Assembly (NCBI GenBank): GCA_028641055.1
Contig: CM054059.1
Location: 44,652,477-44,716,476 of the forward strand
Source of the DNA: Alopecurus myosuroides
Lineage: Eukaryota > Streptophyta > Magnoliopsida > Poales > Poaceae
Direction: 5' to 3'
Length of the DNA: 64,000 nucleotides
The notes under the pieces are model-generated. The model worked only from the letters and a program-made list of their open reading frames with translations. It was not told the origin of the DNA and did not search any database. The position numbers and the translations under genes are program-made. Below, in pieces: positions 25,651 to 36,585 of the stretch (positions are counted from its first letter, which is position 1; every line of letters starts with the position of its first letter).

Positions 25651-25727
25651 GAGCCTGTAGCCAATCGCAAGCGATTAACTACAGGCTCGGGGGCTACTCC
25701 CATCGGGAGCACTGCCGTGCACCCGAT
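25651..25727 (+). repeat. Stem-loop plus purine-tract module 3
   Basis: Arms 25651-25668 and 25671-25688 pair at 16 of 18 positions around AA. They differ in sequence from module 2, yet the following GGGGGCTACTCCCATCGGG and GTGCACCCGA are the same. Confidence 0.7.
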
Positions 25728-28700
25728 AAAAATCCTAAACGATCAAAGTACAGGAGGCAAAGGAAAATGGCAAAATTTACCTGGCCTTTAGCAATGCAGA
25801 GAGGATCAGCCGAGCTACCCGACACTTCTTTCGAAGTCGAGGCCCCAACTGCAAAGCTAGGAAGCCTATATTCTGTAGCCGCAGCTGTGGGAGCTGGGCT
25901 CGGTGAATTCTGGACGGTCCCAGCAGTGGGGGTCCCACCCGCATCAGCGGCCTCTTTCCTCTTCTCAAGAGGAAGGGAACGGGCAAACCGGCCGGGGCTG
26001 ATGGACTGGAGCCTGTGATGAAAGAAAACAACAATGTCAGAAGGAATAAGAAGGAAATGTTCGACTAGAACGAAGAAGCAAAAAACTTACTCGTCATCGT
26101 CTTCGTCGTCCAGCATATCCGCGTTCCAGGCGGTCTGGATCTTTGGCTGCGGAGCGGGAGGAGCGCGCACACTTAGTGGGGTCACGATGAGGGGCTCTTT
26201 GTCAGATCCCCCACCCAAGGAATTATCCTTGGAGGTGGCCTCATCGTCTCCCACTCGGCGGCGTTTGCGGTGGTGGAGATTGCTACCCGATTCTTCCACT
26301 TCATCCGAAGAATCGTTCTCGGAACTCAAGTCGGCATCGGCAACGCTGGTGTCGACAGAGACATCCAGATTGCTCGCCAACAGGTCCGAGGCGTCTTCAC
26401 CGGAGACTGGCGGGTAGCAGGTGACCACCGCTAGAATCTACAAGAAGAAAACAAAAAGAAGAAAAGGAAGAAGAAATTCAGTCGACAAACTTCCGAACAA
26501 GAAAAAGGACTAAGATAAAGAAAGATTGAAACTTACATCAGATGGAGGAGGCTTCGAGGCGTCAAAAGCTGTGATTGGACAATCGGCAAAAGACTCGCCT
26601 ACCTTCAGCTTCGTGATGGTCGTGATCTTCTTCTCAAACTCAGCAGTCGAGAGTTCTTCTCGGCTCACTCGGCTGGGGTCTTTAGATCCTTGATACTCCC
26701 ACATGGTGGAGGGCCTCGCTTGCAGAGGCTGGATCCTGCGCTTAAGGAACAAGCTCGCAAGATGCAAGTCGTTCAGCGTAACTCCTACAGTGTGATCGCG
26801 GAGCGTTGCAACCTTGGCGAGTAGAGGGGCGACGACTCGGCTTTCTTCGACTGAGAGCCTGTGCGCCCAAGATTTTCGCCGCTTCGAGACGGCGAACGGG
26901 TGAAATTCGTTAACTCCACCCGCGTTGTCGTCAACGACGTAGAACCCCTTCTTCCTCCACCCTTGCGCGGAGTCGAGGAGTTGCATATCGAAGTAGAGAG
27001 TGTCCGACTTCGCCTGGATTCCGTAGCCGCCGGTGCGCAGCGTCTCCCCGAGCTCAGTCTCCACCCGCGATCTCTCGCGGAAAGCCCGCACCTTGAACAA
27101 CGCCTTCCAGAGGCCCCAGTGTGGGCGAATGCCAAGAAAGCACTCGCAAAGCACGATGAAGCACGAGATGTTCTTCACCGCGTTCGGAGGCAAGTCGTGG
27201 AGTTGTATGCCGTAGACATACAGCAATGCCACGAAGCAAGGATGGAAGGGGAGAGAGATCCCACGCGAAACGTGATCCGCAAAGATCACGCGTTCGTTCG
27301 CGTGGGGATTGGGTACCTCTTCTTTCTTGCTGAGGCGAACCCGCTTCTCGGCTTAGGGAGGCAGCATTCCCTCCCTTTGCATCTCCTTGATGCTCTTCTG
27401 CGTGGTGTTGGCGGAGCGCCAGTCGCCGGAGTGCGGAGCGGGCGCAGCACAAGCATCTTCGGGCGCCCGAGAGGAGGAAACCGCGGCGCTGCGTTTCTTG
27501 CCTCCCGCCATGAGCACTGGTGCAAGCTTGAAGGAGCGCGAGAAAGACAAAGGCGAGGAAGACGCAGGCTAGGGAGGTGAAAACCGGGAAGCGAATGACG
27601 GGAAGTTTTCACTTTTCACCTAAGGGCCGTATTTATACACGGCATCGTCTAATCGTGGCCGCTCATCGAGCGACGTGGCGCTCATCGCAGCAGCCACGCG
27701 TGAAGCCGAAACGAAACGGCGGTGAATGTTGTTTCGTGCCACGATCTAAACAGAAGATCGTGTGCAATTACTGCGTGCAGTTCGCATAAAAACCGGAAAC
27801 GACGTCTCGTTTTTTGGCAAAAAGCTGACAAGGTGGGCCACCGCCTCTGCTCTCGTTCCGTCACGTCCCATCGGGAGGATAAAGTGCGCTATGACGTCAT
27901 GGTGAACATCATCAGGCTAAAAAAACTCCTTCGAATAAAAGCCCCAAAACACGAAAATACTTCGTATGGGCGAATCAATACGCAAAAACTCCTTCGCATA
28001 AAGCCCCAAAACACTAAATAACTTCGTATGGGCAAACTGTGACGCGAAAATTCTCTTGCATGAAAGCCCCAGATATGAAATTTCCTTTCAAATGGGCATG
28101 GCAAGATTTCCAAACACGAAAACTCTTTCGTATGGAAGGAAGACTACAAAGCACAAAAAACTTTGTGCACAAAATCAAGGGAGAAATTTTCACTTGAAAT
28201 ATCCCTGGATAAAAAATTGCGAGTGGTAGCTCCTACCACTCGATTATACGGTGTACACACATCAATCTCCTGGATTGTTCAACCGACTAGGCACATACGG
28301 ATGCCGTATTTCTTTCGAATACGAAGGTAAGACCCAAAAGATCTCTCTTGAGGGCCTGGAATCGCACTCAAGCTGCGTCCTTCGGTAAAATTCCGTGTCA
28401 ACAACACGAAGAAAAATCCTAGCGGGCGCGCCGGGTACCCAATTAGGTTAAGTTTGACTCGGTAAGACCTCTACGGCCCAGTCGCAATGATCACCTCACC
28501 GGATTCGAGTCGGAGGTCTTGAATCCGTGTAGGCCTGAACTGTTTTTGCCCTAGATGCAATTAATTGGCCCTGAGCTTTCGCGAGAACCAAGCAACGGAG
28601 CCACATCCTTCTGCGAAAATAGCCAAACACACAGGCACTTTCTATTTTTCTCGATTCCCGGGTACAAGAAATGCATCGCATACAGGATACACATCCTCTT

Positions 28701-28745
28701 CAAACGATTGAAGCCACCAATCGAAAAGGAACCAAGATAAGTTCT

Positions 28746-28793
28746 GAGCGTCCACTCGACGGATCCTCAGTCAAGTAAACGCTCGGGGGCTAC
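28746..28793 (+). promoter_or_regulatory. Stem-loop and polypurine tract of element B (module 4)
   Basis: Arms 28746-28760 and 28770-28784 pair at 12 of 15 positions around a 9-base loop. The tract GCTCGGGGGCTAC (28781-28793) directly precedes the LTR at 28794, so this is the plus-strand primer site. It has the same stem-then-G5-CTAC layout as modules 1-3. Confidence 0.7.
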
Positions 28794-29286
28794 TGACGAA
28801 GGGATGGATCCTAGGCCTGTCGGATGAGCCTACCCGGTTTTCGGCCCACGACCCAAGCTCCAAAGGAGGCGTCAAGGATTACTCTATAAGGCCCACTTGG
28901 AGCCCACCCGCAAAGCCTTGCGGGTCAAGTTAGGAAACTTGTAACCGACCTTAGGTTAGAGTTCGAGTCCTCTCCGGGTACGGTTTGAGACCTGGCCACC
29001 TATATAAAGGCCAGGAGAACCACAGGAGAGGGACCAAGCAATACCGCATCACCAAGCCGTGAGATCGAGATCATACTCTCGACTTGAGCAACCCCCCATT
29101 GTAACCGATCTACTCGTTAATACAGATCGACAGAGGCAGGAGTAAGGGTTTTACCTCTACGAGGGCCCCAAACCTGGGTAAATCGTGTCCCCTGTCTAGC
29201 CGACGATTGTCGCCAGCGCCTACACGTTCTCCTAATCGAAACCCTATGGGTTCACCCGAGGGACTTGTTGAGATGCAGATTCGACA
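28794..29286 (+). repeat. 3' LTR of element B
   Basis: 493 bp from TGACGAAGG to TTCGACA (TG..CA ends). A TATA box, TATATAAAG, lies at 29001-29009, and a transcribed leader with GAGATCGAGATC follows. The next bases, GACTA, would be the right target duplication; the left copy is outside the window. Confidence 0.75.
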
Positions 29287-30039
29287 GACTATGTCTTTGT
29301 TCCTGGTAAAAATTGATCTCTATGGATTTTCAGCCCTTTCTGGGAATATTTTCATAAGAAATTTTCTTAAATAGAAAAACAGCAAAAAAGAGCAACTGGC
29401 CTGGATGTCGGATATATACCAAATAGGGGTATAGAAGATGGTAGGCCAAGTACCGGATTACCAGGGTGGCCTAAGTGGTAGTGGGCTTAGGTCCATTAGG
29501 CGGCCCAGTAATCCGACGCGCAGAAGCCAGATTCTAGAAGAACCTGGATCACAGCCCATGTGATCTGGCTTGGAGGAGAAGACGGATTCCTTGCTTGCCA
29601 AGTTACAAGTTACCGTAGTTTTCTAGGTTTCCTATTCTGTAAGCCCTAATCCGGCTATTATATAAACTCGGACGGGAGATAAACAAAACAAGGAACAAAC
29701 GGAGAAGCTCTACGCCAACTCGCCGAGAAGCTCATCCTCGCCGAGTGGTTTAGATCTAAAACCCTCACATTGTAACCCTGTTTACGGGCTTTAGTCCCAA
29801 TTAGTGAGAAGTGCAGGAGTAGGCACGTCGTACTGTCGCGACGTACCTAACCTGGGTAAAATCCTGTGTTCTGTGTTACTACGCTATCCCGTTACCCCAC
29901 GTCTCTACCGTAGTCTCATGGCACCCCCGTCTATGAAAACTACTACCATGTCTCGACACTGGGGCATCTTGTTAATAGGTTAGTCTATGAAAATATCAAA
30001 AACAAACGTACAAATTATAGATATGTCTGCAACGTATCT
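29287..30039 (-). repeat. 3' LTR fragment of element A (interrupted)
   Basis: The minus strand from 30039 reads AGATACGTTGCAGAC..., a variant of the TGATACGTCTCC LTR start. It continues after the solo LTR insert (29406-29955) into 29405-29287 and is then cut by the end of element B. Only about the first 200 bp of the LTR is present. Confidence 0.65.
29406..29955 (+). mobile_element. Solo LTR related to the element D LTR
   Basis: 550 bp with ends TGTCGG and TCGACA, no internal DNA, and imperfect flanks CTGGA and CTGGG. A TATA box TATATAAA lies at 29659-29666. The leader segment GCCAACTCGCCGAGAAGC and the end ATGGCACCCCCG are shared with the LTR of element D near 63018-63270 (minus). It therefore appears to be a solo LTR of the same Tat-like family, left by LTR-LTR recombination. 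Confidence 0.65.
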
Positions 30040-30055
30040 GCATCCCCAAGCTTAA
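30040..30055 (-). promoter_or_regulatory. Polypurine tract of element A
   Basis: The minus strand reads TTAAGCTTGGGGATGC directly before the LTR start at 30039. The same tract precedes the LTR of element C at 48332-48346. Confidence 0.65.
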
Positions 30056-31732
30056 CTCCTGGTCGTCCTCGAGTAGGTAAGTGATAACAAGATAATTTTT
30101 GAGTTGACATGAAGCCAACACAAATCTTGATCAACGTTATGTAAAAGCATTGCAAAGCTGAGATCAAAGTACTTTAACAAAGGCATGATAAATAATATTT
30201 CAACTGATGTAAATTTAGCAACCATGTTGCACATGAAAAGAAACACAAACAAAAGAAATGAATAATGAAACATTGAAAGTGATATGGTTGTTTGAATCAT
30301 AAAGAGAAGCATAATAAAGTGGTATGCAGCTAGTCCTTCGTGTGGTTGCAAAACATAAATGTTAGGATACCTTCAAAGTTTAAATGGTGACAAGATACAA
30401 ATAATTCGAGAGGAAGCAATACCAAAAATCATGAATCAATCAATAATAATTTTGGGACTATGCACATTATACTCAGAATGATAACTATGCTCTCTTAGTT
30501 GTTGCATAAAGTAATAAGATGAAGACTCAACATAAAAGTAAAACAAAGGCCCTTCGGAGAGCGAAGCAGGGATTACGCATGTGATAGACCTTTTTATTTG
30601 ATAAACAGAGGTATTGAAAACAAATTTGAGATAGGTGTATGTCTATGTCAACGAATGGTAATGAAAAAATTATCATAATCCATGTCAAGCAAAGTTTTAG
30701 ACTTTTGAGATCTATTTCCGTTGTTTTATTAGTTTTCCACTTGCCCCCACCTTTATTTCACAAACCAGGGCTAGCCATGTATACGGGTACCCACTAGCTT
30801 TCACCAAACCATGGGGAAGTGCATTTTAGTTGTTATTCGGCACCAGCTCTCTGCAAATTTAGATGAGTACAGATTCCATACTCATCGGGTGAAATAAGGA
30901 AGAAATTTGCTTGACACAAACCATAAGAAACTTTAAACTACTTCCTCATGAGCTAAAACAAGAACAGAAAACAGGTTATTAGTTTTGAAGGTTTAAAGGT
31001 AGCACACGAGAAATTTACTTGGAGTGGCGGTTGAATAACATATATAGGTATATATGGTGGACACATTTGGAAAACTTTGGTTTTTGGGAGTTGGATGCAC
31101 GAGTAGAGCTCATATTCTGTATAGGTGTAGGCTAGCAAAAGACTGGGAGCGACCAACTAAGAGAGCAATAACGGCCATAATCGTGCAAAGCAAAAAAATC
31201 ATCATTAATTAAAACATGAAGTGATATTACAAGTCAAAAACTAAATGATCATCAAGGCTAGATGTGAATTTATTGTAGTCATAACATGGTGTGAGCATGC
31301 GCCAAGTTAATCCAGATAAATCATTCAAAGGAGAAATACAACAAAACCATGCTTCAATATGACAAAACAACACATGATTAAATTCAAGGGCACATTAAGC
31401 ACTCTCAACTATTTGAGACTAGTCATGGTACATCATATACTACTAAGCACACAATTAAAATAAAATCTAACATTACATGCCAAAGCCTAAGCCACAGTCA
31501 AAACAAGCTTCCTATTGCACCACTACAAGCATGAAAAATTTACTCTTCTCCAACACCAATCAACTTATTCGAAACAACTCTAAAAGAAAATAATCATCAA
31601 AGAACAGAGATCTAATAAAATACAACTAAAGCAAACCAACAAGCTCTGAACAAAATTCGAGTGAAAATCAAGAGCTAAACGTAGTACTAGCAAAAACTGA
31701 ACACTCACAGAACAATAAAAGTGAATACTAGA
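30056..31732 (-). other. Element A internal region, 3' part, non-coding
   Basis: 1.7 kb without credible coding sequence. Next to the tract, the minus strand has a CTACTCGAGGACGACCAGG segment like the CTACTCGAGGACGAG of element C. The rest is A/T-rich. The piece ends in AGA at 31730-31732, duplicated after the CACTA insert at 40110-40112. Confidence 0.6.
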
Positions 31733-32050
31733 CACTAGTGGAAACAACCCCTCTCGTCCAGGGGGCCGGGGGGCAGCTGTCCCGGTTGCAACCAAATCCG
31801 GGACAAATGCCCTGCATTGGTCCCGGTTCGTGCGCCCGGGGCAACAGGAATCGCCTGGGCGCATTGGTCCCGGTTCGTGGGGGGTATGTCGGTCCCGGCT
31901 CTTGCCACGGACCGGGACCAATGCCTAGCCACAGGCCACGTGGCACGCGCATGACCTGTTGTCCCGGTTCAGTCCACGAACCGGGACCAATGCCCCTTCC
32001 CCTATATATACTGCCCCAGCCCCTCCCTCCTTCCATCTTTTTTTTTGCTT
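31733..32050 (+). promoter_or_regulatory. CACTA 1 left end: subterminal repeats and TATA box
   Basis: GTCCCGGTT motifs recur in both directions (about 31782, 31821, 31866, 31913, 31962 and 31979). Such subterminal repeats bind the second transposon protein in characterised CACTA systems (En/Spm TNPA). A TATA box CCCCTATATATACTG at about 31999-32013 lies 270 bp before the transposase ATG. It probably drives that gene, with a 5' UTR intron ending at GCAG 32276-32279. Confidence 0.6.
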
Positions 32051-32279
32051 GGAGGTGTGAGAGAGTGTGGTGTTAGTGTGTTTTTTTTTACTATGCACAC
32101 GAGGTGTTCGACGAAATTCCCGAGACGCGCACATGCTCACTGAAAATGGTATCTTCGACCGAGGTTAACAAATTATCTTTTTCATCTGTAACTGATACAT
32201 AAAAAAGTATTATTTGTCGATGTACTGTGGTCATCTCTTAATTAATATGTATTTTGATAAACTTAATTATATGATGCAG

Positions 32280-35200
32280 ATGGATGCACGGCAGCGATGG
32301 ATGTACGGTGACCGACGCACTTCCGAGTATATGGCAGGCCTGAATGCATTTCTTGCTGTAGCTCAGGCGAACAAAGATAATGGCTTCATGTGTTGCCCAT
32401 GTGTTGATTGTCGGAACGTCAGAGAACATTCTTCCGAAAGAATCCTTCACGGCCATCTACTTCGGAGAGGTTTCATGCCCAGCTATAATTGCTGGACCAA
32501 GCATGGAGAAAGAGGGGTTGTGATGGAAGACGATGAAGAAGAAGAAGAAGATCCTTCGTTCCCTGAATACGACGATACTGCAATGGAAGAGAATGCAGAA
32601 GAAGGAGGTGATCAAGAACAGCCATCAGAAGAGGCCGATGATGATCTTGGCCGAGTTATTGCTGATGCAAGGGAAGACTGTGAAAATAAATTGGAGAGGT
32701 TGAAGCTGGACAACATGTTACAGGATCACAAAAAATTGTTGTACCCAAATTGCGAAGATGGTAGCACAAAGCTCGGTACCACACTGGAGTTGCTGAAATG
32801 GAAGGCACAAAACGGTGTGACTGACAAGGCATTTGAGAGTTTACTTCAACTAATGAAGCCAAAACTTCCAAAGGATAACGAATTGCCTGAGAGTACGTAC
32901 GAAGCAAAGAAAGCTCTCTGCCCTCTAGGATTAGATGTGCAGAAGATACATGCATGCATTAATGACTGCATTCTCTTCCGCGGTGAGAAGTACGAGAATT
33001 TGGATGAATGTCCGATATGCACTGCACTGCGGTATAAGATCAGAGCAGATGATCCTGGTGATGTTGACGGCGAGCCCCCCCGTAAGAGGGTTCCTGCTAA
33101 GGTGATGTGGTATGCTCCTATAATACCACGGCTGAAACGTCTGTTTAGAAACAAAGAGCATGCTAGGTTGTTGTGATGGCACAAAGAAGACCGTAAGAAA
33201 GATGGAAAGTTGAGGCACCCCGCCGATGGATCGCAGTGGAGAAAGATCGAGAGAGACTTTCCAGACTTTGCAGGAGAGGCGAGAAACTTATGGTTTGGTC
33301 TAAGTACAGATGGCTTTAATCCTTTTCGGGAGCAGAGCTCCAGTCATAGCACTTGGCCTGTAACTCTATGTATGTACAACCTTCCTCCTTGGTTGTGCAT
33401 GAAGCGCAAGTTCATTATGATGCCAGTTCTCATCCAAGGCCCGAGGCAACCTGGCAACGACATTGATGTGTATCTAAGGCCATTAGTGGAAGAACTCTTA
33501 GAACTGTGGGGCAAACCAGGTGTACGTGTGTGGGATGAGAACGAACAAAAGCCATTTGACCTACGGGCGTTGCTTTTCGTGACCATCAATGATTGGCCAG
33601 CTCTTAGTAACATTTCCGGTCATACAAACAAGGGATACAATGCATGCACACACTGTTTAGATAAGACTGACAGTGTTTTTTTGGATAAATGTAAAAAGGT
33701 TGTATACCTGGGGCATCGTAGATTTCTTCCGATCAAGCATCCCTTAAGGAAAAAAGGAGGGAAGCATTTCAGAGGTGAGGCAGATAACCGAAAGAAGCCT
33801 GAGCTCCGTAGTGGTAATGATATATTCGATATGGTCAAGGACCTAGAAGTAATCTTTGGTAAGGCTGCTGGCAGCCAACCAGTTCCGTACGGCCCTGATA
33901 AGCGGGCACCCATGTGGAAGAAGAAATCTATATTTTGGGAGCTACCCTATTTGAAAGTTTTAGATGTCCGGTCTTCGATCGACGTGATGCACGTGACAAA
34001 GAATCTATGTGTCAATCTGCTATGCTTCCTGGGCGTGTATGGGAAGTCAAAAGATACGCCTGAAGCACGGGAGGACCAGCAACGTATGAAAGACCCAAGC
34101 AACAAGCACACAGATACAGGGCGCCATTCCTTAAGCAGCTACGCTCTTACTAAAGCAGAGAAGGAAATATTCTTTGAAGTCCTTTACAGTATCAAGGTTC
34201 CGTCTGGCTTCTCGTCGAATATAAAGGGGATAATAAACATGGCAGAGAAAAAATTCCAAAACCTGAAGTCTCATGACTGCCACGTGATTATGACACAATT
34301 GCTTCCGATTGCATTGAGGGGGCTTCTACCGGAAAATGTTCGAGTACCCATTGTGAAGCTATGTGCATTCATGAACGCAATATCTCAGAAGGTAATCGAT
34401 CCAGAAATTCTGACAAGATTACAGAGGGATGTGGTCCAGTGTCTTGTTAGTTTTGAGTTGGTGTTCCCACCATCCTTCTTCAACATTATGACTCATCTCC
34501 TTGTTCACCTATGTGAAGAGATTCATATTCTCGGTCCGGTCTTTCTACACAATATGTTCCCCTTTGAGAGGTTCATGGGAGTCTTGAAGAAATATGTTCA
34601 TAACCGTGCTAGGCCAGAAGGAAGCATCTCGAAGGGCTATGGAACAGAGGAGGTCATTGGGTTCTGTGTTGACTTTATTCCTGACCTTAAGACAATTGGT
34701 GTTCCTGAATCGCGACATGAGGGGAGACTGAGGGGAAAAGGAACGCTGGGAAAGAAAACAATGATACCTAGGGACGGGCATTCTTTGACCAAAGCACACT
34801 ACACAGTTCTACAAAATTCTATGTTCATGGCTACGTATGTCGAGGAACACAAGAATATTGTACGGTCTGCAAACCCGGGGAAGGATGACTCATGGATTAA
34901 ACGCGAACACATGGAGACTTTCGGAAGTTGGTTGCAAACACGTCTTATAAATGACACCACTGTTGAAGATCAGCTATACATGTTGGCAGGGTCACCATCT
35001 TCGACTATTGGGAGTTTTCAAGGGTACGAGATAAATGGAAATACATTTTACACGAGCTCCCAAGATAAGAAGAGCACCAACCAAAACAGTGGTGTCCGCT
35101 TTGATACAACAAACGAGAATGGAAAAACTGACACATACTATGGTTACATAGAGGAGATATGGGAACTTGACTATGGACCTTCTTTTAAGGTCCCTTTGTT

Positions 35201-35582
35201 CAAGTGCAAATGGGTCAACCTGAATGGAGAAGGGGTAAAGGTAGACCCGCTTTATGGAATGACAACAGTGGATCTCAACTGTATTGGTTACAATGATGAA
35301 CCATTCGTTCTAGCCAATGATGTGGCTCAGGTCTTCTATGTGAAGGACATGTCTTCCAGACCGAAGAAAAGAAAAAATAAGGGAACAATTTCATCATACG
35401 ATGAGCCGAAGCGTCACATAGTTCTCTCAGGGAAAAGAAACATCGTGGGAATCGAGGACACGACAGACATGTCAGAAGATTATAATAAGTTTGTTGAAAT
35501 TCCACCCTTCACAGTGAAATCTGACCCCACCATCCCGTTAAATAATGAAGATGCTCCATGGTTACGGCCGAAGCGATCATAA
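32280..35582 (+). pseudogene. CACTA TNP2-type transposase, one nonsense codon
   Basis: 1100 codons in one frame from ATG 32280 (MDARQRWMYG) to the stop at 35582, interrupted only by TGA at 33174-33176. It has the N-terminal transposase-associated domain with a Cys/His cluster (CCPCVDCRN). An acidic linker follows (about residues 80-145, Glu/Asp-rich). Then comes the Transposase_21 region (WNEPPRK-like DGEPPRKRVPAK, LSTDGFNPF, YNLPPWLCMKRKF, DIDVYLRPLVEELLELW, HTNKGYNACTHC), DUF4218-like (MTHLLVHLCEEI, HNMFPFERFMG) and DUF4216-like (Y..EEIWELDYG..KVPLFKCKW) C-terminal parts. Relatives read LLRWHKED where this copy has LL-stop-WHKED, a CGA to TGA change typical of CpG deamination. The start was chosen because a likely intron acceptor precedes it. 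Apart from the stop it looks functional. Confidence 0.88.
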
Positions 35583-35997
35583 GCAAGGGACACGAAGAAA
35601 AGCTGGCAAGCATTATTGTTCCACCATCCCACTTTTCTGTTTCTCTCTCCTCCGTATGTTGGTGATGTGTAATAATAAGCGTGGAATACATGATCATATA
35701 GTTCTGTTTGATTAGTATTTTGTATTGACCGGTAAATAGCTGACAACTATGACCCATATCCGAATACATTTCGAAGTGATAGTACGGATAACATCCTGAC
35801 AGATATTGCAGGATTATAACTACTTTTAAGATGTAGTATCTGTTGACACACGGTATAGAACAAGCGATTGTTATTCATTGGAGTTAACCACCATAAACAA
35901 CACAAAAAAGTTTTGACTGACTGCTTTACATCGATAGGCCTTATGGGTGTCATATATTCCGCGCACATATTGCAGGCACACCATATTAATTTGAGGC

Positions 35998-36174
35998 ATT
36001 GGAGGAGGAGAGATAGCTTTGCACAGGCTTGGCATCCACATGAAGACAGTGATTTCAGTTGAGATAGGTGAAGTTAATAGGAGGATTCTGAGGGGTTGGT
36101 GGGATCAGACACAAACTGGCACTTTAATTGAGATTGCCGACGTGAAGTCTCTCACTAATGATAGAATTGCATAA
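35998..36174 (+). pseudogene. DRM methyltransferase fragment (duplicate)
   Basis: About 177 bp repeat 37195-37371 of the larger ORF with only a few changes (for example CACAGG for CATAAG and GACAGTG for GACAATG). It covers the segment after the SAM-binding FSGIGG, including WWDQTQTGTLIEIADVKSL. Homology starts at ATTGGAGGAGGAGAG and ends near ATTGCAT. The flanks are unrelated. It sits about 415 bp after the transposase gene. Either a second capture or an internal duplication produced it. Confidence 0.8.
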
Positions 36175-36585
36175 TCTTGAAAAAACCTTTGCCTTGATCG
36201 TCCAAGATGTCCCAGTAGTGGTGCTCAGCGCCTTGTCTGCATGTTTCGCAGGACATGCCCATTTTACAGTGTAGAAACATCTACAGAAAAGAGCAAACAT
36301 CTGTAAACTAGGCAGAGGAGAAGTAGAATCAGGTAGAGAAACATTAGAGCCGATGAGAAGTACAAATAGCATATGGAGAGAAACAAGGTTTAAAAGATAT
36401 TGCTAGGTGCTTCCGGCCAAAAGATTATCAAATCAAAGTTTTGAAATTCTCAAATCAAACCATAAGTTCACAAAGCATACGCAAACATGGACCATTACCA
36501 ACCTGAGCCGCAAGGAGCAGTAGAGCAGAGCAGAGCAGACTCTAGAGGATGGACAAGCAGCCAGGACTGACATCGACTCTAGAGG

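Larger units (their letters stand above)
24549..27511 (-). pseudogene. Antisense additional ORF of element B (gypsy-type transposase_28-like), spliced, broken
   Basis: Unknown function; it resembles the grass domain called putative gypsy-type transposon. Exon 1 starts at ATG 27511 (MAGGKKRS) and runs to a donor GTAAGT at 26536. It has an in-frame TAA at about 27351, after EGMLPP. It contains the DLPPNAV..LGIRPH region shared with element D. Exon 2 is about 26437-26091 (CYPPVSGED, acidic tail DDEDDD), then about 26015-25773, 25503-25387 and 25305-25074. The last of these is a predicted coiled coil (LEAQLEAARKELESSRK). The C-terminal exon ends at 24549 with further stops. Donor and acceptor sites are visible at most joins; the exon 2/3 join needs a frame change or an alternative acceptor. 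The gene is transcribed against its host element, and its start lies near the 3' LTR. Confidence 0.7.
24267..29286 (+). mobile_element. Element B: 3' half of a Tat-like gypsy retrotransposon
   Basis: Plus-strand element whose gag-pol lies outside the window to the left. What remains is an antisense gene remnant (24549-27511, minus), a non-coding stretch, a purine tract (28781-28793) and a 493 bp 3' LTR. An antisense additional ORF between pol and the 3' LTR is known in Tat-lineage elements such as maize Grande. Element D at the other end of the window has the same gene and arrangement in the opposite direction. B appears to be inserted in the LTR of element A, since homology to A resumes at 29287. 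Confidence 0.75.

Noticed and set aside
26861..27580. 239-codon plus-strand ORF over the antisense gene of element B
   Set aside because: Shadow frame; the minus strand has the conserved protein and splice sites.
31735..32140. ORFs on both strands in the CACTA 1 left end
   Set aside because: They read through CCCGGTT subterminal repeats and have no homologous domain.
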